Shown: piece by piece, positions 35,862 through 43,715 of the stretch
How positions within the stretch are numbered: the first letter of the stretch is position 1
Layout: every line of letters starts with the position of its first letter
Assembly (NCBI GenBank): GCA_014584705.1
Contig: JACTMJ010000029.1
Span: 1 to 64,000 of the forward strand
DNA length: 64,000 nt
Origin: Acidobacteriota bacterium
GTDB lineage: Bacteria; Acidobacteriota; Terriglobia; Bryobacterales; Bryobacteraceae
Reading direction: 5' to 3'
Notes under the pieces: generated by a model
What the model was told of the DNA's origin: nothing
Databases searched by the model: none
Seen by the model: the letters and a program-made list of their open reading frames with translations, nothing else
Translations under genes and position numbers: made by a program

Positions 35862-36707
35862 TCACGGCGATACGTAGATGGTTTGGCTTACGGGGCTCAG
35901 CGCGTTCGGATAGCCAACGCGAATGGCAGGGTTCCGAGGCGTATTTTCCGGCAGCAGAATGTTGACCTGGTAGAGGCCTGCAAAGCCCGGCGCTACCCCG
36001 GCATAGAGGATGTGCCCGTTCGGGATCGGCTCGTCGTTCAGCCTCACTTCGAATGGAACTTTCTGGTCCAGGGGGGCTGCGCCGCGCGGTAGTTCGCCGG
36101 GCCGGGATGAGGGCAGCGTTGGCCCCAGGCCGGTGGCCCATAGGACGACGATTTGCCCAGGGCGCGCCGGCGATTCCGCGGTCACGAGGCTCCCATCCGG
36201 CCGGGTAACCACCGGAACGCCATCCGTGATCGCGAACAGGCCGGGGGCCGTCTCCGCGATGGTGATTTGCCCTTTGTGCGGGCCGGCCAGACTGTCGCGC
36301 AGCACCCGAACCGTATAGGTGCCGGGGGTGAGCCGGTTATCCGTCAGGACGTTGATCTGGGTCGGGGAGACATACGTCAGAAAGCCGAGCGTGGGTCCGA
36401 TCAGCACCTGCACGCCGCCGAGAGCGGTCGGCAGTGTGTTGGCATCGAGGTTCGCCGCGCTCACGGATCGCGTGCTCCACGCGAGATTCTCTCCGAAGAT
36501 AGAGAGGAACGTATTCGGGGCGAATGCGCTTCGCTCAAAAGTCGCCCCGTGAACCACAGATTCGGTCGAAAATACCGGCGGCCCCGGCATCTGGCCAGCG
36601 ACGAGTGCCGGGAACGCAAACGCCGCCACCGCAGCCGCAAGAATTGCCCGCCAGACCGCCTTGGCTTGTCCGCCGCGAGATCTGCCCTGTTCCTTGGGAA
36701 TCCGCAC
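35862..36707 (-). CDS. Secreted protein with Solibacter-type C-terminal domain (TIGR03437-like)
   Basis: A 281-aa protein; GTG 36707 has GGAGAG six bases upstream. After a signal segment (about 18-38) almost the whole chain is the domain common at the C-terminus of Solibacter secreted proteins: VVHGATFERSAFAPNTFLSIFGENLA, YVSPTQINVLT, ETAPGLFAI, SPARPGQIVVLWATGLGPT and YQVNILLPE. Usually this domain caps long secreted proteins; here it is nearly alone. Function unknown, probably cell-surface. It is a strong lineage marker. Confidence 0.9.
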   Translation of the reverse strand: MRIPKEQGRSRGGQAKAVWRAILAAAVAAFAFPALVAGQMPGPPVFSTESVVHGATFERSAFAPNTFLSIFGENLAWSTRSVSAANLDANTLPTALGGVQVLIGPTLGFLTYVSPTQINVLTDNRLTPGTYTVRVLRDSLAGPHKGQITIAETAPGLFAITDGVPVVTRPDGSLVTAESPARPGQIVVLWATGLGPTLPSSRPGELPRGAAPLDQKVPFEVRLNDEPIPNGHILYAGVAPGFAGLYQVNILLPENTPRNPAIRVGYPNALSPVSQTIYVSP

Positions 36708-36814
36708 CGCAACGCTCTCCTGGGAATGTAGTGCCCGTTCGGGGGAAAAATTCTCACGGAAAATGCGTTGCCGAATCGGCGCGGGGCATGCGTCCCCGAT
36801 CGCGAGCGCCGGTG

Positions 36815-37822
36815 CTAACGATCGCGGGAACCCGTTTGCAGCGCTTTCTTCGCCATCGTACTGATGGGCAGGTTCGGCAAACGGGAGCGTTCAATCCAGC
36901 AGTAGCCCGCGGGTGGCGGTTCGGCCGGCTCCGGCAGCTTCGCGCGGTATACCGTACACCGATAAGCCCGGTTCATGATCGAATGACGAAAGCGGTGCGC
37001 TTCCTCCGTCGCCGTCACCCCCGGCATTGCATCGGCTTCGGGCAGTTCCCAGAAACCGGCCATGCGGCCGCCGGATGCGCTCTGTCTCATCAGGATCCGG
37101 CCCTCCTCCTCGATCAGCAGAAGCGCGGTCTCGACCGCGACGGTGGCGGGGCGGCGAAGCTTTGTCGGGAGTTCGTTCTGCACTCCTTCCGCCCGCGCGC
37201 GGCAGTGAGCGGCGAGCGGGCAAAGCAGGCAATGGGGGTCGCGCGGCAAGCAGAGCGTCGCGCCCAGTTCCATGAGCGCCTGGTTCGTATCCCCCGCCTC
37301 CCCCGGCGGAAGGCACCGCTGGGCGGCATCCCGAAGGCGGTTCCGCGTGGCCAGCGAACCGATGTCGCTGAAATCGCACGTCACGCGGGACATTACCCGC
37401 ATCACATTGCCGTCGAGCACCGCATATGGCAGCCCGAACGCAATGCTGGCGACCGCTGCCGCCGTATACTCTCCCACGCCGGGCAGCGCCAGAATTTCCT
37501 CGTACGTTTCCGGGAAGCGCCCCCGCTCCGCCACCATCCGCGCCGCCTGCTGCAGATTCCGTGCCCGGCTGTAGTAGCCCAGGCCGCCCCACATCGTCAG
37601 CACCTCTTCCTCGGGGGCCGCGGCCAGCACGGCGGCGCTGGGGAATCGCTCCAGAAACCGCTCGAAATAGGGGATCACAGCCTCCACGCGCGTTTGCTGC
37701 AGCATGATCTCGGAGATCCAAATCGCGTAAGGATCCTTCGTCTCTCGCCATGGCAGGCGACGCGCCACCCGGCGAAACCAGTCCAGCAGGACTTCTCCCA
37801 GGGTTTGCGATGGAACGTGCAT
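36815..37822 (-). CDS. mutY: A/G-specific adenine DNA glycosylase
   Basis: A 335-aa protein. Catalytic Glu38 lies in ISEIMLQQT and Asp137 in VLDGNV. The helix-hairpin-helix is LALPGVGEYTAAAV near 111-124. Four cysteines at 191, 198, 201 and 207 give the C-x6-C-x2-C-x5-C [4Fe-4S] site. The C-terminal part from about 225 is the NUDIX-like 8-oxoG recognition domain (ALLLIEEEGRILMRQSASGGRMAGFWELPE). It removes adenine mispaired with 8-oxoguanine. It is divergent from the duplicated-domain secreted protein, 105 bp away. Confidence 0.96.
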   Translation of the reverse strand: MHVPSQTLGEVLLDWFRRVARRLPWRETKDPYAIWISEIMLQQTRVEAVIPYFERFLERFPSAAVLAAAPEEEVLTMWGGLGYYSRARNLQQAARMVAERGRFPETYEEILALPGVGEYTAAAVASIAFGLPYAVLDGNVMRVMSRVTCDFSDIGSLATRNRLRDAAQRCLPPGEAGDTNQALMELGATLCLPRDPHCLLCPLAAHCRARAEGVQNELPTKLRRPATVAVETALLLIEEEGRILMRQSASGGRMAGFWELPEADAMPGVTATEEAHRFRHSIMNRAYRCTVYRAKLPEPAEPPPAGYCWIERSRLPNLPISTMAKKALQTGSRDR

Positions 37823-37927
37823 AGAAGACGGCGGTCCGGCGGACCCGTGTAAATCATCCAGTGTAGCGTGAAGCCCTTCTCACCCCGGACGGAAGGGGCG
37901 TCTCGCGGACTATGACAAAATTCTAGT

Positions 37928-38902
37928 GTGGCGGCAATTCGTGATCGCGTTGAGAATTCCGATGTCCCGTACGGCTCGCAAACGCCCCGGAGGGCTGCCC
38001 GGCCGCTGCCCGCTTTCCTGCCCCTCCTGAGGCTGGCTTGTTGCCTCTCGGCCGGAATCGCGCTTCTCGCTCCGGCCGGCCTTGGAGAAACCCGGGCCAT
38101 TCCAATCGATGCCGGGATTGCCGCTGGCGAGGAGGGCGGCGTCTGCATCCTGCGCGTGCGCGTGGATGGCTCGGCGGACCTGATGGTCCGGTCCGACACC
38201 CTCGCCCTGCGCGCCGTGCATGGAGAGAACCCCCTCGACGAGGGAAGCGTTTGCAGCGCCGTGCTGCCGGAGTCGCCCTTGGGCTCGTTTCGCATGGAGC
38301 CCGTTCGCGGCCGCGGGAGAGCGCTCCTCGTGGAAAACCCCTCGGGCCGCAACGGATTTCAGGCCTGGATCCGCGTGGACGACAACCCGGCCGGGGCCGA
38401 TCTCTACGAACTGCGAATCACCTGGCAACTCGACGAAGGCCCGCACGAAGGTCCGGGAAGCCTGCCGGATGAACTCGTCCTGCGCCCGCGCGGAACCCCC
38501 GCGGTCTGGGCCACCGGCAGCGGCGTCGGCGGGTCCGCGGCCCTCCCTGGCGGTCGCCTGAGCTCGTTTGATAACGATCCCTTACGCTATGACTCCAGCC
38601 GCGCCGGACAGTTGGAGTTCCGCGGCCGCATCGACGATGCCGTCGACTTGTATGTGCGCGGAGACCAGATCAACGCTCTCGTCAAGAGCGGACAGCTGGT
38701 CAAAGTAGAGAGGTTCCGCTTCACCCAGCCCTTGCCTGCCGTGGCGCTGAGTTCGATCGGCGTGGCGAAGAAGGACGGGCGCGGCACCGTCGAGTTGGTG
38801 CAGCGCCCGGACAGCACAAACGATTTCACCGCAATCATCCGGGTTACCGACCCCCAGAGCGGCAGCGACCGTTACCACTTTGTGCTGAGTTGGTCTCGCT
38901 AA
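37928..38902 (+). CDS. Secreted protein of unknown family with an internal 94-residue duplication
   Basis: A 324-aa protein from GTG 37928, the only plausible start in frame though without a clear ribosome-binding site. A hydrophobic export segment covers about 28-52. Residues 73-166 and 229-322 align without gaps: VDGxxDLxVRxD against IDDxxDLYVRGD, GRG against GRG, LVENPxGRNGFQAWIRV against LVQRPxSTNDFTAIIRV, and D-x-Y with a final ITW/LSW. Each copy looks like a beta-sandwich unit. I know no named family for it. Its stop overlaps that of motB on the other strand. Confidence 0.7.
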   Translation: MAAIRDRVENSDVPYGSQTPRRAARPLPAFLPLLRLACCLSAGIALLAPAGLGETRAIPIDAGIAAGEEGGVCILRVRVDGSADLMVRSDTLALRAVHGENPLDEGSVCSAVLPESPLGSFRMEPVRGRGRALLVENPSGRNGFQAWIRVDDNPAGADLYELRITWQLDEGPHEGPGSLPDELVLRPRGTPAVWATGSGVGGSAALPGGRLSSFDNDPLRYDSSRAGQLEFRGRIDDAVDLYVRGDQINALVKSGQLVKVERFRFTQPLPAVALSSIGVAKKDGRGTVELVQRPDSTNDFTAIIRVTDPQSGSDRYHFVLSWSR

Positions 38903-39795
38903 TGGCCCGCTGGAGCCGGCTTGGCCGCGGGCGCGTGAGCGCCCTCGCCCCACCCCAATTCTTCCGCCGCGCCCGCTGAATCCGCCTCCTGTTTCCGGGA
39001 GGCGTCGTGCGCCTCCGCTTTCGTATCCTCGGCGGCCGCCGGTTCTGGCTCCCCGGCCTCCGCGAACCCTACGATAATCGAGACGCGCCGGTTCGAAAAG
39101 TCGAGCGGATCTTTGGGATTGCGCAGGTGCTGGTCGGCAAATCCCCGAAGTTGACTCACCTGCCCGGTTCGCAGCCCGTGCTCTGCCATAAAACGTCGCG
39201 CGGCGTTCGCGCGGTCGGTCGAAAGATCCCAGTTGCTATAGAAGCCGGAGGTCGAGTACGGCCGCGCATCGGTGTGCCCTTCAAGAACCACCCGGTTCTC
39301 CAGCTTCCCGATCTCCACCGCCAGCGCCGAAACAATCGCCTTGGCCGAGGGCGTCATCTCCTTGGCACCCGATTGGAAGAAGCTGTTCCCCTCCTTGTCC
39401 ACCAGTTCAATGCGCAGCCCGTCTCCCGTCACGGTCATATCCACCTGGTCCTTAAGGGCACCCAGTTCCGGCATCGCCTTGAGCGTCTCGCTGAGCTTCT
39501 CCTTTAGGGCCGGCATGTCTTTCTTTTCAAGGAGAAGCGCCTCCTGCGCATCTTTCGCGCCGATATTCCCCGTGCCGTCCTGGTTCTGAAAGCCCTTGGG
39601 ATCATTGAAGTACATCGACACCGCTTTCTGGATCTCCGGGCTCGCATTCATCAGCCACAGCACGATGAAGAGCGCCATCATCGCGGTGACGAAATCGGCG
39701 TACGCCACCTTCCAGGCCCCTCCGTGGTGCCCGCCGGCCACCACTTTCTTCACGATCACGATGGGCTGGTTATTGGTGGCGTTGCGGTTGCTCAC
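38899..39795 (-). CDS. motB: MotB-type stator protein (OmpA-like peptidoglycan-binding)
   Basis: A 298-aa protein. GTG 39795 is chosen because GGGAG lies five bases upstream; the longer frame shadows motA. The single membrane segment with the proton-channel aspartate is WKVAYADFVTAMMALFIVLWLMN. The plug/linker is followed by an OmpA domain with VVLEGHTDARPYSTSGFYSNWDLSTDRA and RRVSIIVG. The last about 45 residues are an Ala/Glu/Lys-rich tail absent from E. coli MotB. With MotA it should form a peptidoglycan-anchored proton channel. No flagellar structural gene is in the window. Confidence 0.9.
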   Translation of the reverse strand: MSNRNATNNQPIVIVKKVVAGGHHGGAWKVAYADFVTAMMALFIVLWLMNASPEIQKAVSMYFNDPKGFQNQDGTGNIGAKDAQEALLLEKKDMPALKEKLSETLKAMPELGALKDQVDMTVTGDGLRIELVDKEGNSFFQSGAKEMTPSAKAIVSALAVEIGKLENRVVLEGHTDARPYSTSGFYSNWDLSTDRANAARRFMAEHGLRTGQVSQLRGFADQHLRNPKDPLDFSNRRVSIIVGFAEAGEPEPAAAEDTKAEAHDASRKQEADSAGAAEELGWGEGAHAPAAKPAPAGH

Positions 39796-39830
39796 GGTAA
39801 CTCCCTCTCTCGTCCGGCTTCGCGGCGGGC

Positions 39831-40709
39831 CTATGCCGCCTCTTGCTTCGGCGCGGCACCGGCGCCCTTGCAGGCCGCTTCCAACTCCGCGAAGCTGGGG
39901 CGAACATGCGGCGGAGCCAGCCGGCGAGCGTGCTCCACGGCCAGGATGGGCGCGGCCCCTTTCACCGAGGCCACCAGCGCGCCCTTCAGGCACGTCAGAA
40001 ACTCCAGGCGCTGCTTATTGCCCTTCTGGATCGAAGACGCCAGCGGAGAAACCAGACCGTAGCAAAACAGAATGCCGAGAAAGGTTCCCACCAGCGCCGC
40101 CGCCACTTTGTGGCCAATCTCTTCCGGCGGCCCGCCCAACGATCCCATCGTGATCACCACGCCCAGAACCGCCGCAACGATCCCCAGCCCCGGCAACGCG
40201 TCCGCCACCGTCTGCAGCGAGTGCGCAGGCTCCTCGTTCTCGTGGTGATGCACTTCGAGATCGTGCTCCAGCATTTGGTCCAGTTCAAACGGCTGCACAT
40301 GGCCCGTCATCGTCATGCGAAACGTATCGCAGACAAAATCCAGGGTGTAGTGGTCCTTCATCAGCCAGGCATACGACTTGAACAGCTCGGATTCCGCCGG
40401 CTTCTCAATATCCGCTTCCAGCTTGGCTAGGCCATTCTTCCGCACATACTGAAACACCTCATAGAGCGCTTTCAGCGCCTCCAGGTAAAGCTTCTTGCTG
40501 TAAGGCGACCCTTTCAGGACGCCAAGTGCGGATCGGATCATCCCCATCAAGACCGCCGGGGGGTTGGCAATCAGAACGGTTCCGATGGCCGCGCCAAGGA
40601 TGATCACGTACTCCGCGGGCTGCACCAGAACCATCAGTTCCCCGTGCTCCATCAGAAATCCGCCGATCACGGAGCCGAACACTACCAGAATGCCGATGAT
40701 GACAAACAT
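39831..40709 (-). CDS. motA: MotA-type stator protein
   Basis: A 292-aa protein from ATG 40709 (MFVIIGILVVFGSVIGGFLMEHG), with AAGGG eight bases upstream; a GTG at 40739 is in frame but less likely. Four membrane segments are visible, with the cytoplasmic loop AKLEADIEKPAESELFKSY matching the charged rotor-contact region of E. coli-type MotA. LPGLGIVAAVLGVVITMGSL and VGTFLGILFCYGLVSPLAS form the channel helices. It is 35 bp upstream of motB and translated in the same direction. Confidence 0.92.
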   Translation of the reverse strand: MFVIIGILVVFGSVIGGFLMEHGELMVLVQPAEYVIILGAAIGTVLIANPPAVLMGMIRSALGVLKGSPYSKKLYLEALKALYEVFQYVRKNGLAKLEADIEKPAESELFKSYAWLMKDHYTLDFVCDTFRMTMTGHVQPFELDQMLEHDLEVHHHENEEPAHSLQTVADALPGLGIVAAVLGVVITMGSLGGPPEEIGHKVAAALVGTFLGILFCYGLVSPLASSIQKGNKQRLEFLTCLKGALVASVKGAAPILAVEHARRLAPPHVRPSFAELEAACKGAGAAPKQEAA

Positions 40710-40841
40710 TTCCCAGACCCTTCCCGTCCTGAACGCCACGCCGCGCGAATGCCGGAACCGCGCGCACGAACGTCAGTTACCCATATCGGCGATGAATCGC
40801 TCGCTTTGAGAGGAACCGGAGGGGGGAGGGAATCGGGCGGG

Positions 40842-41309
40842 CTATAGCAGGGTTTCGTCCAGGGTGGCCGTGGGCACGGGGGGCGCGGTCGCTTCCGGAG
40901 CTTTGGGGGCGGAGTGAGAGGGGTCTGCCCTTCGCGCTTCCGTTTGCGAAGCTCCGTCTCCGCCCGTTATCGCGCGGTAGTAACGTTCAAACTCGGCGAC
41001 GGAACCGTCGAAAAACTGTTCCACGAGTTGCGCCACCGCGAGCGCGCGGATCTCGTCGCGCTCCCGCGCCGGGGCATAACGGAAAGAGCGGCCGGATTTC
41101 TGCCGGGTCGCCATGCCCTTCGCCGCCAAGCGCTCAAGCACGGTCATTACCGTCGTGTAGGCCAGGGGCCGGGTGTCGCGCATCGCTTCCCGCACTTCTC
41201 CGGCATCCGCCTCGCCCCTCTTCCAAAGCACGGTGAGGCAAGCCAGTTCCAGTGGCGGAGGAATCTCGCCCGCCGCGGTCGCGCCACCCTTTGCCGTACG
41301 ACTAGCCAT
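40842..41309 (-). CDS. BlaI/MecI/CopY family transcriptional repressor
   Basis: A 155-aa winged-helix protein: LELACLTVLWKRGEADAGEVREAM, RPLAYTTVMTVLERLAAKGMATRQKSGRSFRYAPA and a helical dimerisation region ending near residue 110. A Pro/Ala-rich C-terminal extension of about 40 residues follows. Most relatives sit beside a BlaR1/MecR1-type membrane protease, but none is here. The regulator lies in a minus-strand run between the yhaM-like gene and motA, so its target is unclear. Confidence 0.88.
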   Translation of the reverse strand: MASRTAKGGATAAGEIPPPLELACLTVLWKRGEADAGEVREAMRDTRPLAYTTVMTVLERLAAKGMATRQKSGRSFRYAPARERDEIRALAVAQLVEQFFDGSVAEFERYYRAITGGDGASQTEARRADPSHSAPKAPEATAPPVPTATLDETLL

Positions 41310-41368
41310 CCACTCTCGCTTTCAACGCCGCTCGCGGTTGCCGCGATTCCAATCTTGCCCGGGCGGGC

Positions 41369-42505
41369 TTACGGCTCATCTCCGAGCGCACCCTGGAGTT
41401 TATCGCCAAACAGGGAATTGCTGGGGAACGCGCCGCCGCTTCGGCGCGTCGCCGGGGCCTCGCGCTTTCCCGCCGTCGCTACTGGGGCGCCGCGAACAGG
41501 GCTTTCCGCGGCGCTCTTGCCGGTTCCCGGCTCCGTCACGGAATGCGGACCGGTCAGAAACAGGTCCTTCTTCAGAAACGTGCGCTCCATTGCGTAGTTG
41601 TATCCGGAAAACGTGCCTTCGCTGCGCTCGTCGCGCTCCAGTTGCGCCCGCATGCACTCCATCTTGGAGTCCAGATCGTCGAGATACGAGAGCAGCAGGG
41701 CTTCGGGGAAAACCGGCACTTTCGGTGAACCAAACTCCAGCTTGCCATGATGGCTCAGGATCAGATGCTCCACCAGCGCCGCGAGCGCCGGCGGAAAATC
41801 CGGCGTCTCCCGCAGCTTGTCGTGCAGATACCGCACTCCGATCGCGATATGGCCCAGCAACTGGCCCACGTCGGAATATCCCAGCGCCCGCTCATACGTG
41901 AGTTCGTCGATCTTCCCGATGTCGTGAAGGATCACGCCGGTGAGTAGCAGATCGAGGTTCACGGCGGGGTAATGCGGACCCACCATCTTCGCCAGCGCGC
42001 AAAGCGAAAGCACGTGCTCGATCAAACCACCGAGATATGCGTGGTGAATCTGCTTTGCCGCCGGTGCCTTCTTGTACCGCTCCCGTATCGAGGCGTCGTT
42101 GAAGAACGTGAGCAGCAGGGCTTTCAGGTGCGGATCCCGCATGCCGTCGATGATGCCCTTCAGTTCCGCGAACATCTCTTCGGGGTCGCGCGCGGAAGCG
42201 GCGAAGAAATCGGCCAGCTGAATCTCCCGCTCGTCCACCCGCTCCAGCGAATGAATCGTGAACTGGGGCCGTCCGTTATAGACGCTCATTACCCCTTTCA
42301 CCCTCACGAAATCGCCCACCGCGAAAAGTTCGACGACCTCGCCCACGTTGTCCCACATCTTGGCGTCGATATCGCCGCTCTTATCCCCGATCGTCAGAGA
42401 AAGAAAGGGCTCCCCGCTCTTCTTCTGGCGAACCTCCTTGTGCTGCACCAGGAAGCAGCTGCGCGCAATCTGGTTCTGCTGAAGATCTTTGACGAGAATT
42501 TTCAT
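41369..42505 (-). CDS. yhaM: YhaM-like 3'-5' exoribonuclease (OB-fold plus HD domain)
   Basis: A 378-aa protein from ATG 42505 (MKILVKDLQQNQIARSCFLVQHKEVRQKKSGEPFLSLTIGDK); an ATG seven codons earlier is possible. The N-terminal OB-fold reads IDAKMWDNV and FVRVKGVMSVYNGRPQFTI. The HD domain contains HHAYLGGLIEHVLSL, VILHDIGKI and HLILSHHGKLEFGSP. In Bacillus, YhaM degrades RNA and ssDNA from the 3' end with Mn2+. A disordered Ala/Pro-rich tail of about 60 residues follows residue 315. It lies directly after the PPIase gene. Confidence 0.88.
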   Translation of the reverse strand: MKILVKDLQQNQIARSCFLVQHKEVRQKKSGEPFLSLTIGDKSGDIDAKMWDNVGEVVELFAVGDFVRVKGVMSVYNGRPQFTIHSLERVDEREIQLADFFAASARDPEEMFAELKGIIDGMRDPHLKALLLTFFNDASIRERYKKAPAAKQIHHAYLGGLIEHVLSLCALAKMVGPHYPAVNLDLLLTGVILHDIGKIDELTYERALGYSDVGQLLGHIAIGVRYLHDKLRETPDFPPALAALVEHLILSHHGKLEFGSPKVPVFPEALLLSYLDDLDSKMECMRAQLERDERSEGTFSGYNYAMERTFLKKDLFLTGPHSVTEPGTGKSAAESPVRGAPVATAGKREAPATRRSGGAFPSNSLFGDKLQGALGDEP

Positions 42506-42542
42506 GTGCGATTTTCCGCGATTCATCCCAGGGGCCGCGCGT

Positions 42543-43697
42543 CTAGTTGCTGCTCTTGGGCGCAGTCGTGGTCCCTGGAATCGGGATCACCCAAAGCAGC
42601 CGCTTGCGACGGGTCTGCTGGGCGACTTCTTCTTTCGAGATCGTCTCCGGCTTCAGTTCCGCCGGATCTTTCCAGGATGTGTCCTTGCCGGGAACTTCCC
42701 CGCTGTCGTGGAAGCCTTCGCGAATTTCAAGGAACGCATCGGTGCGCAGCTTCGTGAGGTAAGTCCGGATGGCCGGCTGAAAGCGCGGCCCGAACAGCCT
42801 GTTCATGATCTCGTTTTCCACCACCGGCAGGGGCTGCAAGCCGGGGGAAACCTTGTCGGCCACGCGCAGGATCAGGAAGCCGTTGGGCACCTGGATGGGT
42901 GCCGTCACGAAACCCTTCGCTTCTCCGAAGACCGCCTTCTCGATCTCGGGGTTTAATTCTCCCTTCGCGAGGTACCCGAGGTTGCCCCCCTCGGGGGCCG
43001 ACATGGCGTCGGAATTCTCCACCGCCAGTTCATTGAACTTCGCGCCGCCCTTCGCCTTCGCGTAAACCTCATCGGCCTTGGCCTTCAATTCCGCGTCGGT
43101 ACGCTCCAGGCCGTCCTTCGACTTCTTGCCGATCAGGATCTCCTGCAATCCCACCGATTCCTTATCGCGGTAGAACTCGCTCTTGTGCTCTTCGTAGAAC
43201 TTCTCCACTTCGCTCCGGGGAATGATGATCTTGGAGCTAACTTCCTGGCCGATCACTTCCTGCTGCAGCATTCCCTGCTTCATCTTCTCGCGGTAATCCT
43301 CGATCGGCATGCCCGTTTGCGTCTGAATGAACTGGCGAAACTCCTCTGGATCCTTGATCCCCACCTTCACCTGCATATCCGCCATCTGCTTGCTTACCTG
43401 CGAATCGACGCTGATGCTCAGGTCTTTCGCTTTTTGCACCAGCAGCGTCTGATCGATCTGGTCTCGCAGGACGTCGTTCTTGCGCTTCTCCGTCTGCTCG
43501 GCGATACAGGCCTTGTCGTTGCGACACTGGGTGGCGAGTTCCTGCGCCATCATTTTGCGCGATTCGTCCAGATCGCCCAGCGTGATGATATCCGCATTCA
43601 CCTTGGCGACGATTTGTTCAAGCACGACGGGTTCGCCGGCGGGCAAGGCCGAAACGAGGAGCAAGAGAGCGTATCCAAGGGAAAATCGCATATTCAT
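42543..43697 (-). CDS. SurA-like periplasmic peptidyl-prolyl isomerase (parvulin)
   Basis: A 384-aa protein with a signal peptide (about 1-21). A SurA_N chaperone region begins EQIVAKVNADIITLGDL, with a helical segment to about 190. The parvulin domain spans about 175-280: VGLQEILIG, GGAKFNELAVENSDAMSAPEGGNLGYLAKGEL and APIQVPNGFLILRV. It should assist folding of outer-membrane proteins. It follows mfd by 18 bp. A Met two residues in is an alternative start. Confidence 0.9.
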   Translation of the reverse strand: MNMRFSLGYALLLLVSALPAGEPVVLEQIVAKVNADIITLGDLDESRKMMAQELATQCRNDKACIAEQTEKRKNDVLRDQIDQTLLVQKAKDLSISVDSQVSKQMADMQVKVGIKDPEEFRQFIQTQTGMPIEDYREKMKQGMLQQEVIGQEVSSKIIIPRSEVEKFYEEHKSEFYRDKESVGLQEILIGKKSKDGLERTDAELKAKADEVYAKAKGGAKFNELAVENSDAMSAPEGGNLGYLAKGELNPEIEKAVFGEAKGFVTAPIQVPNGFLILRVADKVSPGLQPLPVVENEIMNRLFGPRFQPAIRTYLTKLRTDAFLEIREGFHDSGEVPGKDTSWKDPAELKPETISKEEVAQQTRRKRLLWVIPIPGTTTAPKSSN

Positions 43698-43715
43698 TCC
43701 ATTATCTCGAAGAAA

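Noticed and set aside
30000-35900. Search for a CD-NTase, NucC-like nuclease or other CBASS effector near the HORMA genes
   Set aside because: Every flanking gene has another clear assignment except the 176-aa protein, which shows no such motif; so a standard CBASS operon was not called.
36524-37852. Plus-strand frame of 442 codons
   Set aside because: Antisense to mutY, whose catalytic and Fe-S motifs make the minus strand certain.
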